Below the pieces are notes generated by a model that was given only the letters and a program-made list of their open reading frames with translations, did no database searches and had not been told where the DNA came from. DNA of 64,000 bases from an uncultured Christensenella sp. (GTDB lineage Bacteria > Bacillota > Clostridia > Christensenellales > Pumilibacteraceae). The stretch spans positions 248,001 to 312,000 of the forward strand of contig CAJTPT010000001.1 in the NCBI GenBank assembly GCA_910578545.1, in the 5' to 3' direction. How positions within the stretch are numbered: position 1 is the stretch's first letter; every line of letters starts with the position of its first letter. Positions 55,202 to 63,893 of the stretch are shown here, piece by piece. The translations under genes were made by a program, and so were the position numbers.

Positions 55202-55244
55202 TTTACGACTTTTATATAGTGCTTTTTTGTATGAGTACACGATG

Positions 55245-56876
55245 CTATCGCCGGCTAAACGGCGACCCCTCGGCGTACAAAAGTTCGCGCACGCTTCCCG
55301 TCGCTTTTGCCGCGACCTCGGATGGCGTTCCGTACAGCGTTATAACGCCGCCGTCAAGCACGGCAAGCTTGGTGGCTATGCCGAATATACATTCTCCGTC
55401 GTGACTGACGTATACGAGCGGGCGGTTGCGCGCCGCGCATATTTCCGCCGCGGCGGACAGCGCACGCCTTTTGCCATTAACGTCCATTGCGCTAACCGGC
55501 TCGTCAAACAGATACAGGTCTTTTTCGGAAACCAACGCCTTGGCAAGCTGTACGCGTTGCCGCTCGCCCTCGGACAGGTACTTGGGTTTTAGATTGACGT
55601 ACCGCGTCAGGCAGAACAGCTCGAGCATCTTCTTTACCCGCTCGTCCTTTTGCTCGAGCTTTAGCTTGTCTGTAATGCCCGTCATTATATTTTGGTAGAC
55701 CGTCATGTGCGTGTACAGGTTCGGCGACTGAAAAGCGTACCCTATTTTACGCTTGTACGGCATTATCTCGCTCTGGCTTTGCCCGTTTATAAAGACGTCG
55801 CCGCCGTCCTCTACCGTCATGCCGGACATGATTTTGAGTAAAGTCGTTTTGCCAGCGCCCGACGCGCCCACTATGCACAGCACGTCGTCGGACGACGCGG
55901 AAAAGCTTACGCTATTTAGCACGCGCTCATCGTCGTATTCAAAGGACAGATTTTCCACGCGCAAAAAGTCGGGAATACCCTCACAACCGTACGACGGTTT
56001 TCTGGGCGACGGCGTGTAGTCGGAATACCGTTCTTCGTCTTCCGCCGAATACAACCCTTTTCGGAATATTTCGGGAAATTCCTTTTCGTTTACCAGCCTA
56101 TCAAAACACGACTGGCAGTACAGCGTGCACACGAGCACGGCGTTACCGAAGCCGATTATCGCGTAAAGCAGTACGACAACCGCCGTCGCCGCCGTCGAGC
56201 CGAAAAATGACACGATTATAAGCGGCACAAACGTGATTATCAAAACGCCGGTAATGACGGGTAGCTTGTTACATGCAAACAGGAAAGAGTTTTTTACGGT
56301 ACGGAATACCGAATTGGCGTATATGGGCAACGCGCACGCTGTGAACGCGGCGCAGTCCGCGGCTATAATAAATATCACCCCGCCGACTATAGTCATGGGC
56401 ACGTACAACGCCGCATTGTAAACGGCGGCAAAATTGCGGGCGAACAGCACGAGATAAAACAAAACGCCGAATATCGTGCCGTGGATTACGTATTCCCGTC
56501 CGTTGTCGCGTATGCCGCCGAAAAAGCTTTTGGCGACCGAATACCCGTCCGAACAGACGTATTTTTTCGTCAAGGTAAACGCGCCCGCAAACCCGACAAA
56601 CAGCATTACGACCGCGGGAACGTATAACAGCTCTATATAAATTCGGTTTGTCAGGTATGCGCGAAAAAGCTCGGCAACGTTTTCCGCGTCGAGCGGAACG
56701 GCGCCGCCGAGCATACCTATAAGTATCATGCACAAAAAAAGCGGCAAAGCAAACAGGCTTGTCAAAAGCGACAGCTTAATCAAAAACGATAGCTGTGTGC
56801 GGTACGTCAGTTTAAACAGCTCGACGCGAGTTGACGGCAGCATTGCCGACGAAAATCTTTTGGCGCTCTTTTTCAT
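55245..56876 (-). CDS. YesL-like (DUF624) membrane domain fused to an ABC ATPase
   Basis: 543 residues. Residues 30-260 contain about six membrane helices with a DUF624/YesL-like pattern (SFFGGIRDNGREYVIHG; VFRTVKNSFLFACN). Residues 300-540 are an ABC ATPase: Walker A GASGAGKT (337-344), Q-loop FQS (382-384), signature LSEGERQR (434-441), Walker B LYLFDEP (454-460) and H-loop His492. There is no C-terminal regulatory domain as in MalK/MsmK. The linked importer operon lacks an ATPase, so this may power or regulate it, by inference. I use the ATG at 56876; the -10 is 11 bases upstream and no ribosome site is visible. Confidence 0.8.
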   Translation of the reverse strand: MKKSAKRFSSAMLPSTRVELFKLTYRTQLSFLIKLSLLTSLFALPLFLCMILIGMLGGAVPLDAENVAELFRAYLTNRIYIELLYVPAVVMLFVGFAGAFTLTKKYVCSDGYSVAKSFFGGIRDNGREYVIHGTIFGVLFYLVLFARNFAAVYNAALYVPMTIVGGVIFIIAADCAAFTACALPIYANSVFRTVKNSFLFACNKLPVITGVLIITFVPLIIVSFFGSTAATAVVVLLYAIIGFGNAVLVCTLYCQSCFDRLVNEKEFPEIFRKGLYSAEDEERYSDYTPSPRKPSYGCEGIPDFLRVENLSFEYDDERVLNSVSFSASSDDVLCIVGASGAGKTTLLKIMSGMTVEDGGDVFINGQSQSEIMPYKRKIGYAFQSPNLYTHMTVYQNIMTGITDKLKLEQKDERVKKMLELFCLTRYVNLKPKYLSEGERQRVQLAKALVSEKDLYLFDEPVSAMDVNGKRRALSAAAEICAARNRPLVYVSHDGECIFGIATKLAVLDGGVITLYGTPSEVAAKATGSVRELLYAEGSPFSRR

Positions 56877-56887
56877 TGCTTACGCAT

Positions 56888-56916
56888 ATTATATCCCATT
56901 TGCAATAAAAATTCAA
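56888..56916 (-). promoter_or_regulatory. Promoter of the YesL-ABC fusion gene
   Basis: TTGAAT (56911-56916), 17 bp, TATAAT (56888-56893), 11 bases before the ATG. It lies between the GH2 stop and the fusion gene. Confidence 0.7.
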
Positions 56917-56932
56917 TATAATACAAGCCCTG

Positions 56933-58708
56933 TTAAGCCCCGCGTTTTGCCGTAACTATTCTGCGAATTTCTTCGACGGGCGCTTTGGGCGCTCGATCGA
57001 AGTCAAACAGTCCGTTTATTTCCTGATAAACGTCAGTGAGCTGAGTTATGCAAAATCCCGCTACGTCGTGGTGCGCGGTTATGGCGTTAACCAAACCCTC
57101 GAGCCGCGCGGTAAATTCCCGCTCGCTTCCCGCCTTTGTACCGTATCCCCAGCCGTCGCCGTTCTTCTCGAAGCCGATACCGGCAAACTCGTCTATCAAA
57201 ACGGGCTGACCCTCGTACCCGTACCCGTTGACGAACGGTACGCGCAGGTTGGAATACGGCACGCGGTTGTTTCCGTAAAGCACGGCGGACAGCTCGCCGT
57301 AAAAATCGGCAAACTCTGCGGGATCCTGACAGTAGTTGTGGAATGTCACTATATCGCTTGTCGTATGCTCCCACCCGTCGTTGGATATGACGGGGCGCAT
57401 GCCGTCGTAAGCTTTGGTAAGGTCGTACAGCGCGCGCGTAAGACTTGCCTCGCACGGGTTGGAAGTAATGCGGTTGACCCCCCAGGACTCGTTGACGGGC
57501 GCCCACGCGACGATCGACGGATGATTGTAATTTTGCGCTACCGCTTCCGACCACTCGGCGACGGTGTTAAAGACCGCGGCGTCCTTAAACTCGTACGCCG
57601 ACGGCATTTCGCAAAATACCGTCATGCCCATTATATCGGCGTAATAGTAAAACCGCTCGTCCTCAATCTTTTGGTGCATTCGCATACAGTTAAAGCCGCA
57701 CGCCTTGGATAGCTCTATTTCCTTGATAAGCGCGTTCTCGTCGGGCGCGGTAAGTCCGCTATCCCGCCAATACGCCTGTTCCAGAACGGCGCGAACGTAA
57801 AACGGATTTAAGTTGAGCATAAGTTTATTTCCCGACGGCTTAAATATGCGAAACGCCGTGTACGATTTTACCTCGTCCAAAACGTTGCCGTCACCATCGT
57901 AAAGCCTAAACTCGACGTCGTAGATATTCGGCGCGTCGGGCGTCCACCAATGTATTTTAAAGCTGTCTAAGTCGTTGGATAAATCAACCGACAGCGTGTG
58001 CACGGGGCGGACAAGCTTTTCCGTTAGGTCGGCTACAACCTGTCCGTCGTACTTTACCGTAACGCCGAGCGAACAGCCGCGGCAATCCCCGACTGTCTCG
58101 TATTCGGTAAACATATGATACGTGCTTTCGACGGGGGTCATCTTTACGCGCTTGATATGCGTCGCACTCACCTGCTCCGCCCAAACGGATTTCCAAATGC
58201 CTGTAGTGGGCGGATACCAACATCCGAACGGCGTATTCAGCCAGGACTGCTTGCCGCGCGGCTTGGTACATTCCTTGCCGTCCTCGGCGCGCACGGCTAT
58301 AAGAGCCTGTCCGTCCGAGTTGACTGCCGAGGTTATATCGAGCGAAAACCTGCAATACCCGCCCGTATGGCTTCCGATATAAACGCCGTTGCACCACACT
58401 TTGGCAAAGTGGTCTACGCCCTCGAAGTTCAGCATTATCCGCTTGCCGTCCAAACGCGCAAACTTAATCTTTTTGGCATACCACACGACGGGATGAAAGT
58501 CGTCGGAGTTTACGCCGCTCTTTTCCGTTTGGTACGCAAACGGAACCGTTATCTTTACCGCCTCGGGTAGTCCGTCGAACCACCTTTGCCCCTCGCCGAC
58601 GTTGCCGTCGTCAAACGCAAAATCCCACTTGCCGTCGAGCAACGTAAAGTTGCCGCGTACAAATTGCGGGCGCGGATAATTTTTTGTATAGCAAGCCGCA
58701 TGCTTCAT
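56933..58708 (-). CDS. Glycoside hydrolase family 2 enzyme, catalytically intact
   Basis: 591 residues, cytoplasmic (no signal peptide). Jelly-roll, Ig-like and TIM-barrel domains. Catalytic acid/base Glu407 lies in HPSIVAWAPVNESWG, and the nucleophile Glu507 in PVLIDEFAG; GFNCMRMHQ is the usual substrate motif. Beta-galactosidase, glucuronidase or mannosidase activity is possible; specificity cannot be read. GAGGGAATAGCC precedes the ATG. It is divergent from the AraC regulator and probably controlled by it. Confidence 0.9.
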   Translation of the reverse strand: MKHAACYTKNYPRPQFVRGNFTLLDGKWDFAFDDGNVGEGQRWFDGLPEAVKITVPFAYQTEKSGVNSDDFHPVVWYAKKIKFARLDGKRIMLNFEGVDHFAKVWCNGVYIGSHTGGYCRFSLDITSAVNSDGQALIAVRAEDGKECTKPRGKQSWLNTPFGCWYPPTTGIWKSVWAEQVSATHIKRVKMTPVESTYHMFTEYETVGDCRGCSLGVTVKYDGQVVADLTEKLVRPVHTLSVDLSNDLDSFKIHWWTPDAPNIYDVEFRLYDGDGNVLDEVKSYTAFRIFKPSGNKLMLNLNPFYVRAVLEQAYWRDSGLTAPDENALIKEIELSKACGFNCMRMHQKIEDERFYYYADIMGMTVFCEMPSAYEFKDAAVFNTVAEWSEAVAQNYNHPSIVAWAPVNESWGVNRITSNPCEASLTRALYDLTKAYDGMRPVISNDGWEHTTSDIVTFHNYCQDPAEFADFYGELSAVLYGNNRVPYSNLRVPFVNGYGYEGQPVLIDEFAGIGFEKNGDGWGYGTKAGSEREFTARLEGLVNAITAHHDVAGFCITQLTDVYQEINGLFDFDRAPKAPVEEIRRIVTAKRGA

Positions 58709-58791
58709 TGGCTATTCCCTCGCTTTTTTTGATATTTTTACCGATATTATGGAAATTACCGCGTAAATATGGTAAACTATATTCATAGAAT

Positions 58792-58831
58792 TGTAAGTAA
58801 ACCAAATTTATGACACTGTAAGTATACCAAA
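58792..58831 (+). promoter_or_regulatory. Direct repeats upstream of the AraC gene (candidate operator)
   Basis: TGTAAGTAAACCAAA (58792-58806) and TGTAAGTATACCAAA (58817-58831), 25 bp apart and 14/15 identical, in the divergent GH2/AraC gap. AraC-type proteins bind such paired half-sites. Confidence 0.55.
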
Positions 58832-58896
58832 AAAACGGGCGTAATCAAATACATAAAAACACAAAGAGTATACAAACAAACACCACGGAGGCTTAG

Positions 58897-59814
58897 GTGA
58901 AACATCTTATTTCCAATTACCGCGACGACTTTTTGGAAGGCTCGCGCACTATATACAACTACACGCCCAAAACGTTGCACGACTGCTTTTTTTACGCGCA
59001 AATCGTCGGCGTGCAAAACATAGGTCAGCGGTATTACAACGAGCTTTGCTACGCCAAGGAATATCAATTACAGTACACCATCGACGGCGAGGGCGACGTT
59101 CAGATAGAAAACGAGCGCTACGTGGTACGCAAAGGCGACTTAGTCATTATCCCCAATTATTACCATCATATATACAAGCCCATTCCCAACAAGTCGTGGA
59201 AGATAGCGTTTATCCACATCTTTGAAAACCCCGCGGTCGCGGAAATCTTTAAACGCATTTTCATGAAAAACAGATTCGTCATTCACGACGTTCCGCCCGA
59301 CGCGCTGCTTCCGCGAATAAACCAAATAATAGAGCTGTTGGACAATCCAGAGCACGATACCCCCGCCATATCGGAACATATATACGGACTGTTAATGGAA
59401 ACCATTCGGCTAAGCGAGGCATTCCAAACGGACGTCGTCGACCGCGAGCTTGCAAGCGTAATCCATTTTTTAAAGCAACATTATAATACGCCGATCACAA
59501 TGCAAGATATACTAAAACACTCGGGCTACAGCAAAAACCACCTCGAGCGCATTTTTAAGCAACGCATGAACATGACTATGCAGGAATATATCTTTAAGCT
59601 AAGATTGCAACGCGCGCAAGAGCTTATCGCCGAAAGCGATATGTATTACAAGGAAATCGCAAACGCCGTCGGACTTTCCGACTACCGCGCACTCGTGTAC
59701 CTTTTTAAAAAAGCGCTCGGTATTACACCGTCCGAGTACCGAAAATTATACAGTAAGGAGCCAAACGGCGAAAATAGTACCCCCAACCCGACAGAGAGTG
59801 ATAATCCGCAATAA
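58897..59814 (+). CDS. AraC-family transcriptional regulator with cupin sensor
   Basis: 305 residues. The first 140 residues form a cupin-type sugar-sensing domain (RYVVRKGDLVIIPNYYHHIYKP). The C-terminal 100 hold two helix-turn-helix motifs, ITMQDILKHSGYSKNHLERIF and YYKEIANAVGLSDYRALVYLF. GTG start with GGAGG in front. It probably activates the divergent GH2 and perhaps the importer in response to a sugar. Confidence 0.92.
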   Translation: MKHLISNYRDDFLEGSRTIYNYTPKTLHDCFFYAQIVGVQNIGQRYYNELCYAKEYQLQYTIDGEGDVQIENERYVVRKGDLVIIPNYYHHIYKPIPNKSWKIAFIHIFENPAVAEIFKRIFMKNRFVIHDVPPDALLPRINQIIELLDNPEHDTPAISEHIYGLLMETIRLSEAFQTDVVDRELASVIHFLKQHYNTPITMQDILKHSGYSKNHLERIFKQRMNMTMQEYIFKLRLQRAQELIAESDMYYKEIANAVGLSDYRALVYLFKKALGITPSEYRKLYSKEPNGENSTPNPTESDNPQ

Positions 59815-59849
59815 ACCCGCACTTTTACGCGTTTTATTAATTTTTATAC

Positions 59850-59886
59850 AACGAGTTATGCACATGCGGCATAACTCGTTTTTTTG
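59850..59886. terminator. Bidirectional terminator after the AraC gene
   Basis: AACGAGTTATGC (59850-59861) and GCATAACTCGTT (59869-59880), a 12-bp perfect stem, followed by TTTTTTT. Confidence 0.92.
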
Positions 59887-59909
59887 TTTTAATAAACTCG
59901 ATACAATAT

Positions 59910-60262
59910 TTAAACGTATATAAACAAATCGTCGATTTTCTTTTTTCGTAAGTATACCCGCATGGGCATGCGCAAGGCCAAGTGCAAAGCGCATTGAGGG
60001 CAATTTTCCACGCACTTTAAACAGCGGATACATCTGCGGTCGGGCTTGCCGTTTTTATAGCGTTGTTATTGCAAACGGAATCGCACGCGCCGCAATTATT
60101 ACAACGCTTGTCCTTGTAAAGCTTGACGCCCATTCTGCTACGCAACCGCTTGAAAAAATCGGACAGCGGATTTTTGTACGTATTTGGGATTGTTACACGC
60201 GACGGGTCGTTCAGTTTTGTTATCATCGGGTCGAGCCTTTCCCACCCGTCCCCGTTTGTCAT
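59910..60262 (-). pseudogene. Remnant of a ferredoxin-type (2x[4Fe-4S]) protein, frameshifted
   Basis: From 60262 the frame reads into CNNCGACDSVCNNNAI, a [4Fe-4S] cluster motif. At an A-run (about 60057-60062) the frame breaks. In the next frame NGKPDRRCIRCLKCVENCPQ follows, the second cluster motif, ending at 59910 after LRKKKIDDLFIYV. One extra A restores one protein of about 118 residues, which is only the C-terminal end of longer EFR1-like flavodoxin-ferredoxin proteins. No promoter or ribosome site is visible. A single-base assembly error at the homopolymer is the alternative. Confidence 0.75.
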
Positions 60263-60359
60263 GGTGACTGATGATTGGATATTGCTTGTAGATTAAAGCT
60301 AAACAATAATTCAAACAGTCAGGCGCGAAGAACAGTCCGCAATACCGGTTTCCGAATTC

Positions 60360-61706
60360 CTAATTGCTTTCTATTATCTCGCCCGTCAGTTGGCTTTGGA
60401 AAATCAGCCAATAGCCCTTGCCGGTCGGGATAGCGCAGTTTGCGGGCAACCACTGCGAGTGTTCGCCGAGCGGCGAAAGCTTGCGGTATGTACCCGCGAC
60501 GGCATAGCACAAAAACTCGTTGCCGCCCCGCCCGACCGATATTACGTTGCCGTCCGTTTCCACGCGCACCCACTCTATATCGGGCAAAAGCTTACAAAGC
60601 TCGTCGTCCTTGGGCGCCGTACCGAACAGCTTGTCTATATCGGATTTGGCAAGCTCGGTAAACGACGGCTCGCGGATTTGCTTGACGCGCTCGGCGGTCT
60701 GTAACGGCTTTAGCTCGACTTTTCTTTGCTCTATCGGTCTACCCGAGCGGCGCCGCAAATACCGCGCCTGCATCGCCCACGGACGGTCGTCAACCGCTAT
60801 CGTCGCCGCCGCGTCCGACAGCTCGTCGTCATTCTCGTTTGCAGACAGTTCCGCTTTTTCGACTTTCACGCCGCTGACTCCTTTTTCGCTCGGCCGTTCG
60901 ATTATTTCGGTCGCCGTCGGCTCGGGCTGTCGTTCTGTTTTTTCCGCGTTTTCGGCGATCTTATGCGGTTGTTCCGTTTGCTCTTCTGTCTCGTGCTGTG
61001 TAGATTGTGTTTGCCGCTCAAAAGCTTGCGCCGACAGCTCTTGCACTTCGGGCACATCTGCCGCGCCGTCGCTTTCGACTTCGAGCCCGTCCGCCGCCGC
61101 AGTGGTTTCCGCTGCGGCGGCGTGCGGCACTATGCGCGGGGCAAGCTCTTCCAATACGCGCGGCGCGTCCAAAAACCTGTCGACTATCGGCATACGCACC
61201 GACAAATCGAGCGGCGTGTAAAAGTCCGTTTCGGCAATCGCCTCGTCGCCGTACAGCTCTAATCTCGACTGCGGAATACCCGTGCCGTCGGGCATGGGCA
61301 AAACCTTGGGCGGCTGTGCAATGGGCGGCAGCGGCGCAATGGGCACTCGCCCGTCGTCCTGCGGCATTCGCCTGTCACTTTTGACGAGTAAGTCCATTAC
61401 GTTGGATTCCCACATGCGCTTGCCGTTTGTGCCGTACAGTCTTAGCTTGGTATCGAACACGGCAAAATGCAAATCGGCCAGACTTTTTACGTCGAGCATA
61501 AACACGAGCGACGGGTTATCCTTTTGCGGAAGGTCGCGCACAAACACATCGCGCGGGGTTATAACGCCGACCTTAAGCTCGCCGCAACCGGGCATGTCAA
61601 ACGTGTTGAGCGAAAACCTCACACCGCGCGCGCTTTTTTCGATAAGCACAACGCCCTTGCCCTCGCCCGACAATATAAGCATCTTTTTTTCGTATAACAT
61701 AAGCAC
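60360..61706 (-). CDS. Unknown 448-aa protein with ordered ends and a disordered middle
   Basis: N-terminal 110 residues are beta-rich (GEGKGVVLIEKSARGVRFSLN, RLYGTNGKRMWESNVMDLL), the middle (about 190-310) is low-complexity, rich in E, T, A and Q, and the C-terminal part has WVRVETDGNVISVGRGGNEFL and YRKLSPLGEHSQWLP. No family recognised. The start may be the GTG at 61706 or the ATG six bases downstream. No signal peptide. Confidence 0.65.
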   Translation of the reverse strand: MLMLYEKKMLILSGEGKGVVLIEKSARGVRFSLNTFDMPGCGELKVGVITPRDVFVRDLPQKDNPSLVFMLDVKSLADLHFAVFDTKLRLYGTNGKRMWESNVMDLLVKSDRRMPQDDGRVPIAPLPPIAQPPKVLPMPDGTGIPQSRLELYGDEAIAETDFYTPLDLSVRMPIVDRFLDAPRVLEELAPRIVPHAAAAETTAAADGLEVESDGAADVPEVQELSAQAFERQTQSTQHETEEQTEQPHKIAENAEKTERQPEPTATEIIERPSEKGVSGVKVEKAELSANENDDELSDAAATIAVDDRPWAMQARYLRRRSGRPIEQRKVELKPLQTAERVKQIREPSFTELAKSDIDKLFGTAPKDDELCKLLPDIEWVRVETDGNVISVGRGGNEFLCYAVAGTYRKLSPLGEHSQWLPANCAIPTGKGYWLIFQSQLTGEIIESN

Positions 61707-61936
61707 TTACCTGTGTAATATTTTACTGTAAAGTGTATGCCGTGTTTCGGTACGTTTATGATTATTTAGCCGATTATTGTCGGCGCGAGTACGCAGTTGT
61801 ATTTACCTATCGGCAAGTGATATACAAAGCGTATTGTTTCGCTAAAGCGAAGTTATATTCGGAATAACAAACTAAAGCAAATAAATAAACTTTACTATAT
61901 CAAAATATCACGGACGAAGTCTATATAACAGGCAAC
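61707..61936. other. Intergenic, nothing supported
   Basis: No gene and no clear promoter between the unknown gene and the terminator of the CvpA-like gene. Confidence 0.45.
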
Positions 61937-61966
61937 AAAAAAATCCGCACCATATTAGGTACGGAT
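61937..61966 (-). terminator. Terminator of the CvpA-like gene
   Basis: ATCCGTACC / GGTGCGGAT, a 9-bp stem (61943-61951 with 61958-61966) followed by TTTTTTTG. Confidence 0.85.
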
Positions 61967-61989
61967 ATTTTTTTGTTTTACCATATAGT

Positions 61990-63276
61990 TTATTCTGCGG
62001 CCGTGCCGAACAATTTGACCGAGGGAAGCTCTGTGTCGGGAAACCCGCCGAAGCATGTTTCCAGTTCGGAATACTTTTCCTTGAGTTCGTTCAGCTTTAA
62101 CACGATTGCGTCGTAGTCGGACTTGAGCGTGCTGTTTTGTAAAGACAGCTCGGTGTCCTCGTCGAAACTGTTGTAATCGGCTTCGTACTTGCGAAGCAGC
62201 GTCCACAGCTCGTTTGTTATACCGTCGATATTGATATTGGTATCGCTCGGCTCAATCATGGTAGTGTAGCGCTTAAAGGTTTCTGATGTTACGTCGTTGA
62301 GCTGAGTTTGGTCAAACACCTTATCGGCCATAGCCTTGTTGTAGTCGAGTATCGCCTTCACTACTGCGTCGAACTCGGTGGAAGCAAACTCTTCGGCAGC
62401 GCGGGCTTGAGCAAAACCGGCGTCAAACTCGTAATGGTCGTTATCCACAAGTGTGTACGGATAGTTATCATAGCCGAGGTTGCTCGCCGCCAAGTACAGC
62501 TTTAGTCTTTCGCCGCCTGCGCTCGGATCGGGCGGCGTGGACTGGGTAGTGAATACCATTTCCACAAGTCTGCCGTAGGCGTCCTTGTCGGGCAGGAACA
62601 GCTTGTTGCGCAAGCCGTACGCCCAATCGTTGAAGTAGCCGCAAACTACGGCGTTGTTTTCGTACTCGTTGCCGATATTCTTAATGCCCGTCGCAAAGGT
62701 GTAGCCGCCCATTGACGAAAAAACAACGGTAAAGGCAAACGCCCAAAGCGCGCCGCGTAGTGCGCCGACCAAAAATCCGAAAAGTCTGGTCAAAACAGTG
62801 TTGCGCTTGCTCATAAACGTTTTGATAATAAACGTTACGATAATAAGGATAAAGCGCACCACAAAGAATATGCCGACGCCGACTATCGCCGAGAATATAA
62901 GGAACGCACCGTAAAGGGCAAAGCCCTGAGTTTTATCGATCGTGACGTCCTTGGCGCTTTCGATAATATCAAAAATAGGTTTAGCAAAATTCTTGTACAG
63001 CGCGGACGATTCGTCCCACTTGCCGCCGACGCCGCCGTAAATCCACTGCGCAAGCGACCAGTGCGAGCCCTTGTCAAAGCCGTTACCCAAAACGAATTCC
63101 TTGATAACGTCTATGCCGAGCAAAGCTTCTGCAACGACGTTTGCCAAGAAGAACGCGAGCAAAAACGAGATAATAAATCCCGCAAGCGTTAGCGCGCTCT
63201 TTTTTACGCCCTTCACTACTCCGATAAGTCCGAGAAGAACCACCAAAGCAAGTATAGCTACGTCAATCCAAGACAT
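61990..63276 (-). CDS. CvpA-family membrane protein
   Basis: 428 residues. Four membrane helices (about 5-25, 30-50, 120-150 and 175-195) match the CvpA (colicin V production) family, opening MSWIDVAILALVVLLGLIG. The last 230 residues are soluble and outside the family core, with a helical end (LNELKEKYSELETC). Function of CvpA in Firmicutes is not settled. GGAGG precedes the ATG; a terminator follows. Confidence 0.85.
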   Translation of the reverse strand: MSWIDVAILALVVLLGLIGVVKGVKKSALTLAGFIISFLLAFFLANVVAEALLGIDVIKEFVLGNGFDKGSHWSLAQWIYGGVGGKWDESSALYKNFAKPIFDIIESAKDVTIDKTQGFALYGAFLIFSAIVGVGIFFVVRFILIIVTFIIKTFMSKRNTVLTRLFGFLVGALRGALWAFAFTVVFSSMGGYTFATGIKNIGNEYENNAVVCGYFNDWAYGLRNKLFLPDKDAYGRLVEMVFTTQSTPPDPSAGGERLKLYLAASNLGYDNYPYTLVDNDHYEFDAGFAQARAAEEFASTEFDAVVKAILDYNKAMADKVFDQTQLNDVTSETFKRYTTMIEPSDTNINIDGITNELWTLLRKYEADYNSFDEDTELSLQNSTLKSDYDAIVLKLNELKEKYSELETCFGGFPDTELPSVKLFGTAAE

Positions 63277-63368
63277 AATTTTTATCCTCCGAACGATTAT
63301 TGCCCTGTCGCATTATTTTAGTCATGCTTTCCGTATATTCCGCCCGCCAAACGGGAAGAATCGCTTTT

Positions 63369-63893
63369 ATGAAAACCAACGAGATATTTATGCCCGAAAA
63401 CGTCGCGCTCGCGGCGCCGATAGATCGCGACTTTGAATTCGAGTGCGCCATGCTATCCTTGGGCAAGCTACCCGTAGTGCTTTGCATAGGCTCCGACCGC
63501 GTCACGGGCGACTGTTTGGGTCCGATCGTCGGGCAAATGCTCATCGAGCGCGGCGTAAACGCTTTTGTGTACGGAACGCTCAACCGCCCGATAACGGCGC
63601 TTAACCTCGCCGAAGCCGTCGAGCATATCAAACATGCTCACCCCGATAAAAAGGTACTCGCCGTCGACTCGTCGGTAGGTAAGCTGTCCGATGTCGGAAA
63701 AATCCGCGTGTCGTTCGGTGCGATTGCGCCCGGCAGCGCCGACGGAAAGAAGCTTCCCAAGGTGGGTGACGTGTCCGTTACCGCTACCGTCACCGACGCC
63801 AAAAAGACTCCGCTTTCGGCAGTACGGTTGGGCACGGTGTACGCGCTTGCTCAAACCATTTCGGCGCGCATAATAGCGGGACTTCAACCATAG
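63369..63893 (+). CDS. yyaC: Spore protease-like protein YyaC (DUF1256)
   Basis: 174 residues. DUF1256/YyaC members are linked to sporulation and are fold-relatives of Gpr-type peptidases. Typical motifs are VLCIGSDRVTGDCLGPIVG, AVDSSVGKL and SAVRLGTVYALAQTIS. I start at 63369; the longer frame upstream lacks a ribosome site, and 63390 is possible. Supports a spore-forming lineage but does not prove it. Divergent from the CvpA gene. Confidence 0.85.
   Translation: MKTNEIFMPENVALAAPIDRDFEFECAMLSLGKLPVVLCIGSDRVTGDCLGPIVGQMLIERGVNAFVYGTLNRPITALNLAEAVEHIKHAHPDKKVLAVDSSVGKLSDVGKIRVSFGAIAPGSADGKKLPKVGDVSVTATVTDAKKTPLSAVRLGTVYALAQTISARIIAGLQP

Noticed and set aside
54926..55240. 104-codon frame upstream of the importer operon
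   Set aside because: Overlaps the promoter and terminator region, no ribosome site, AT-rich composition.
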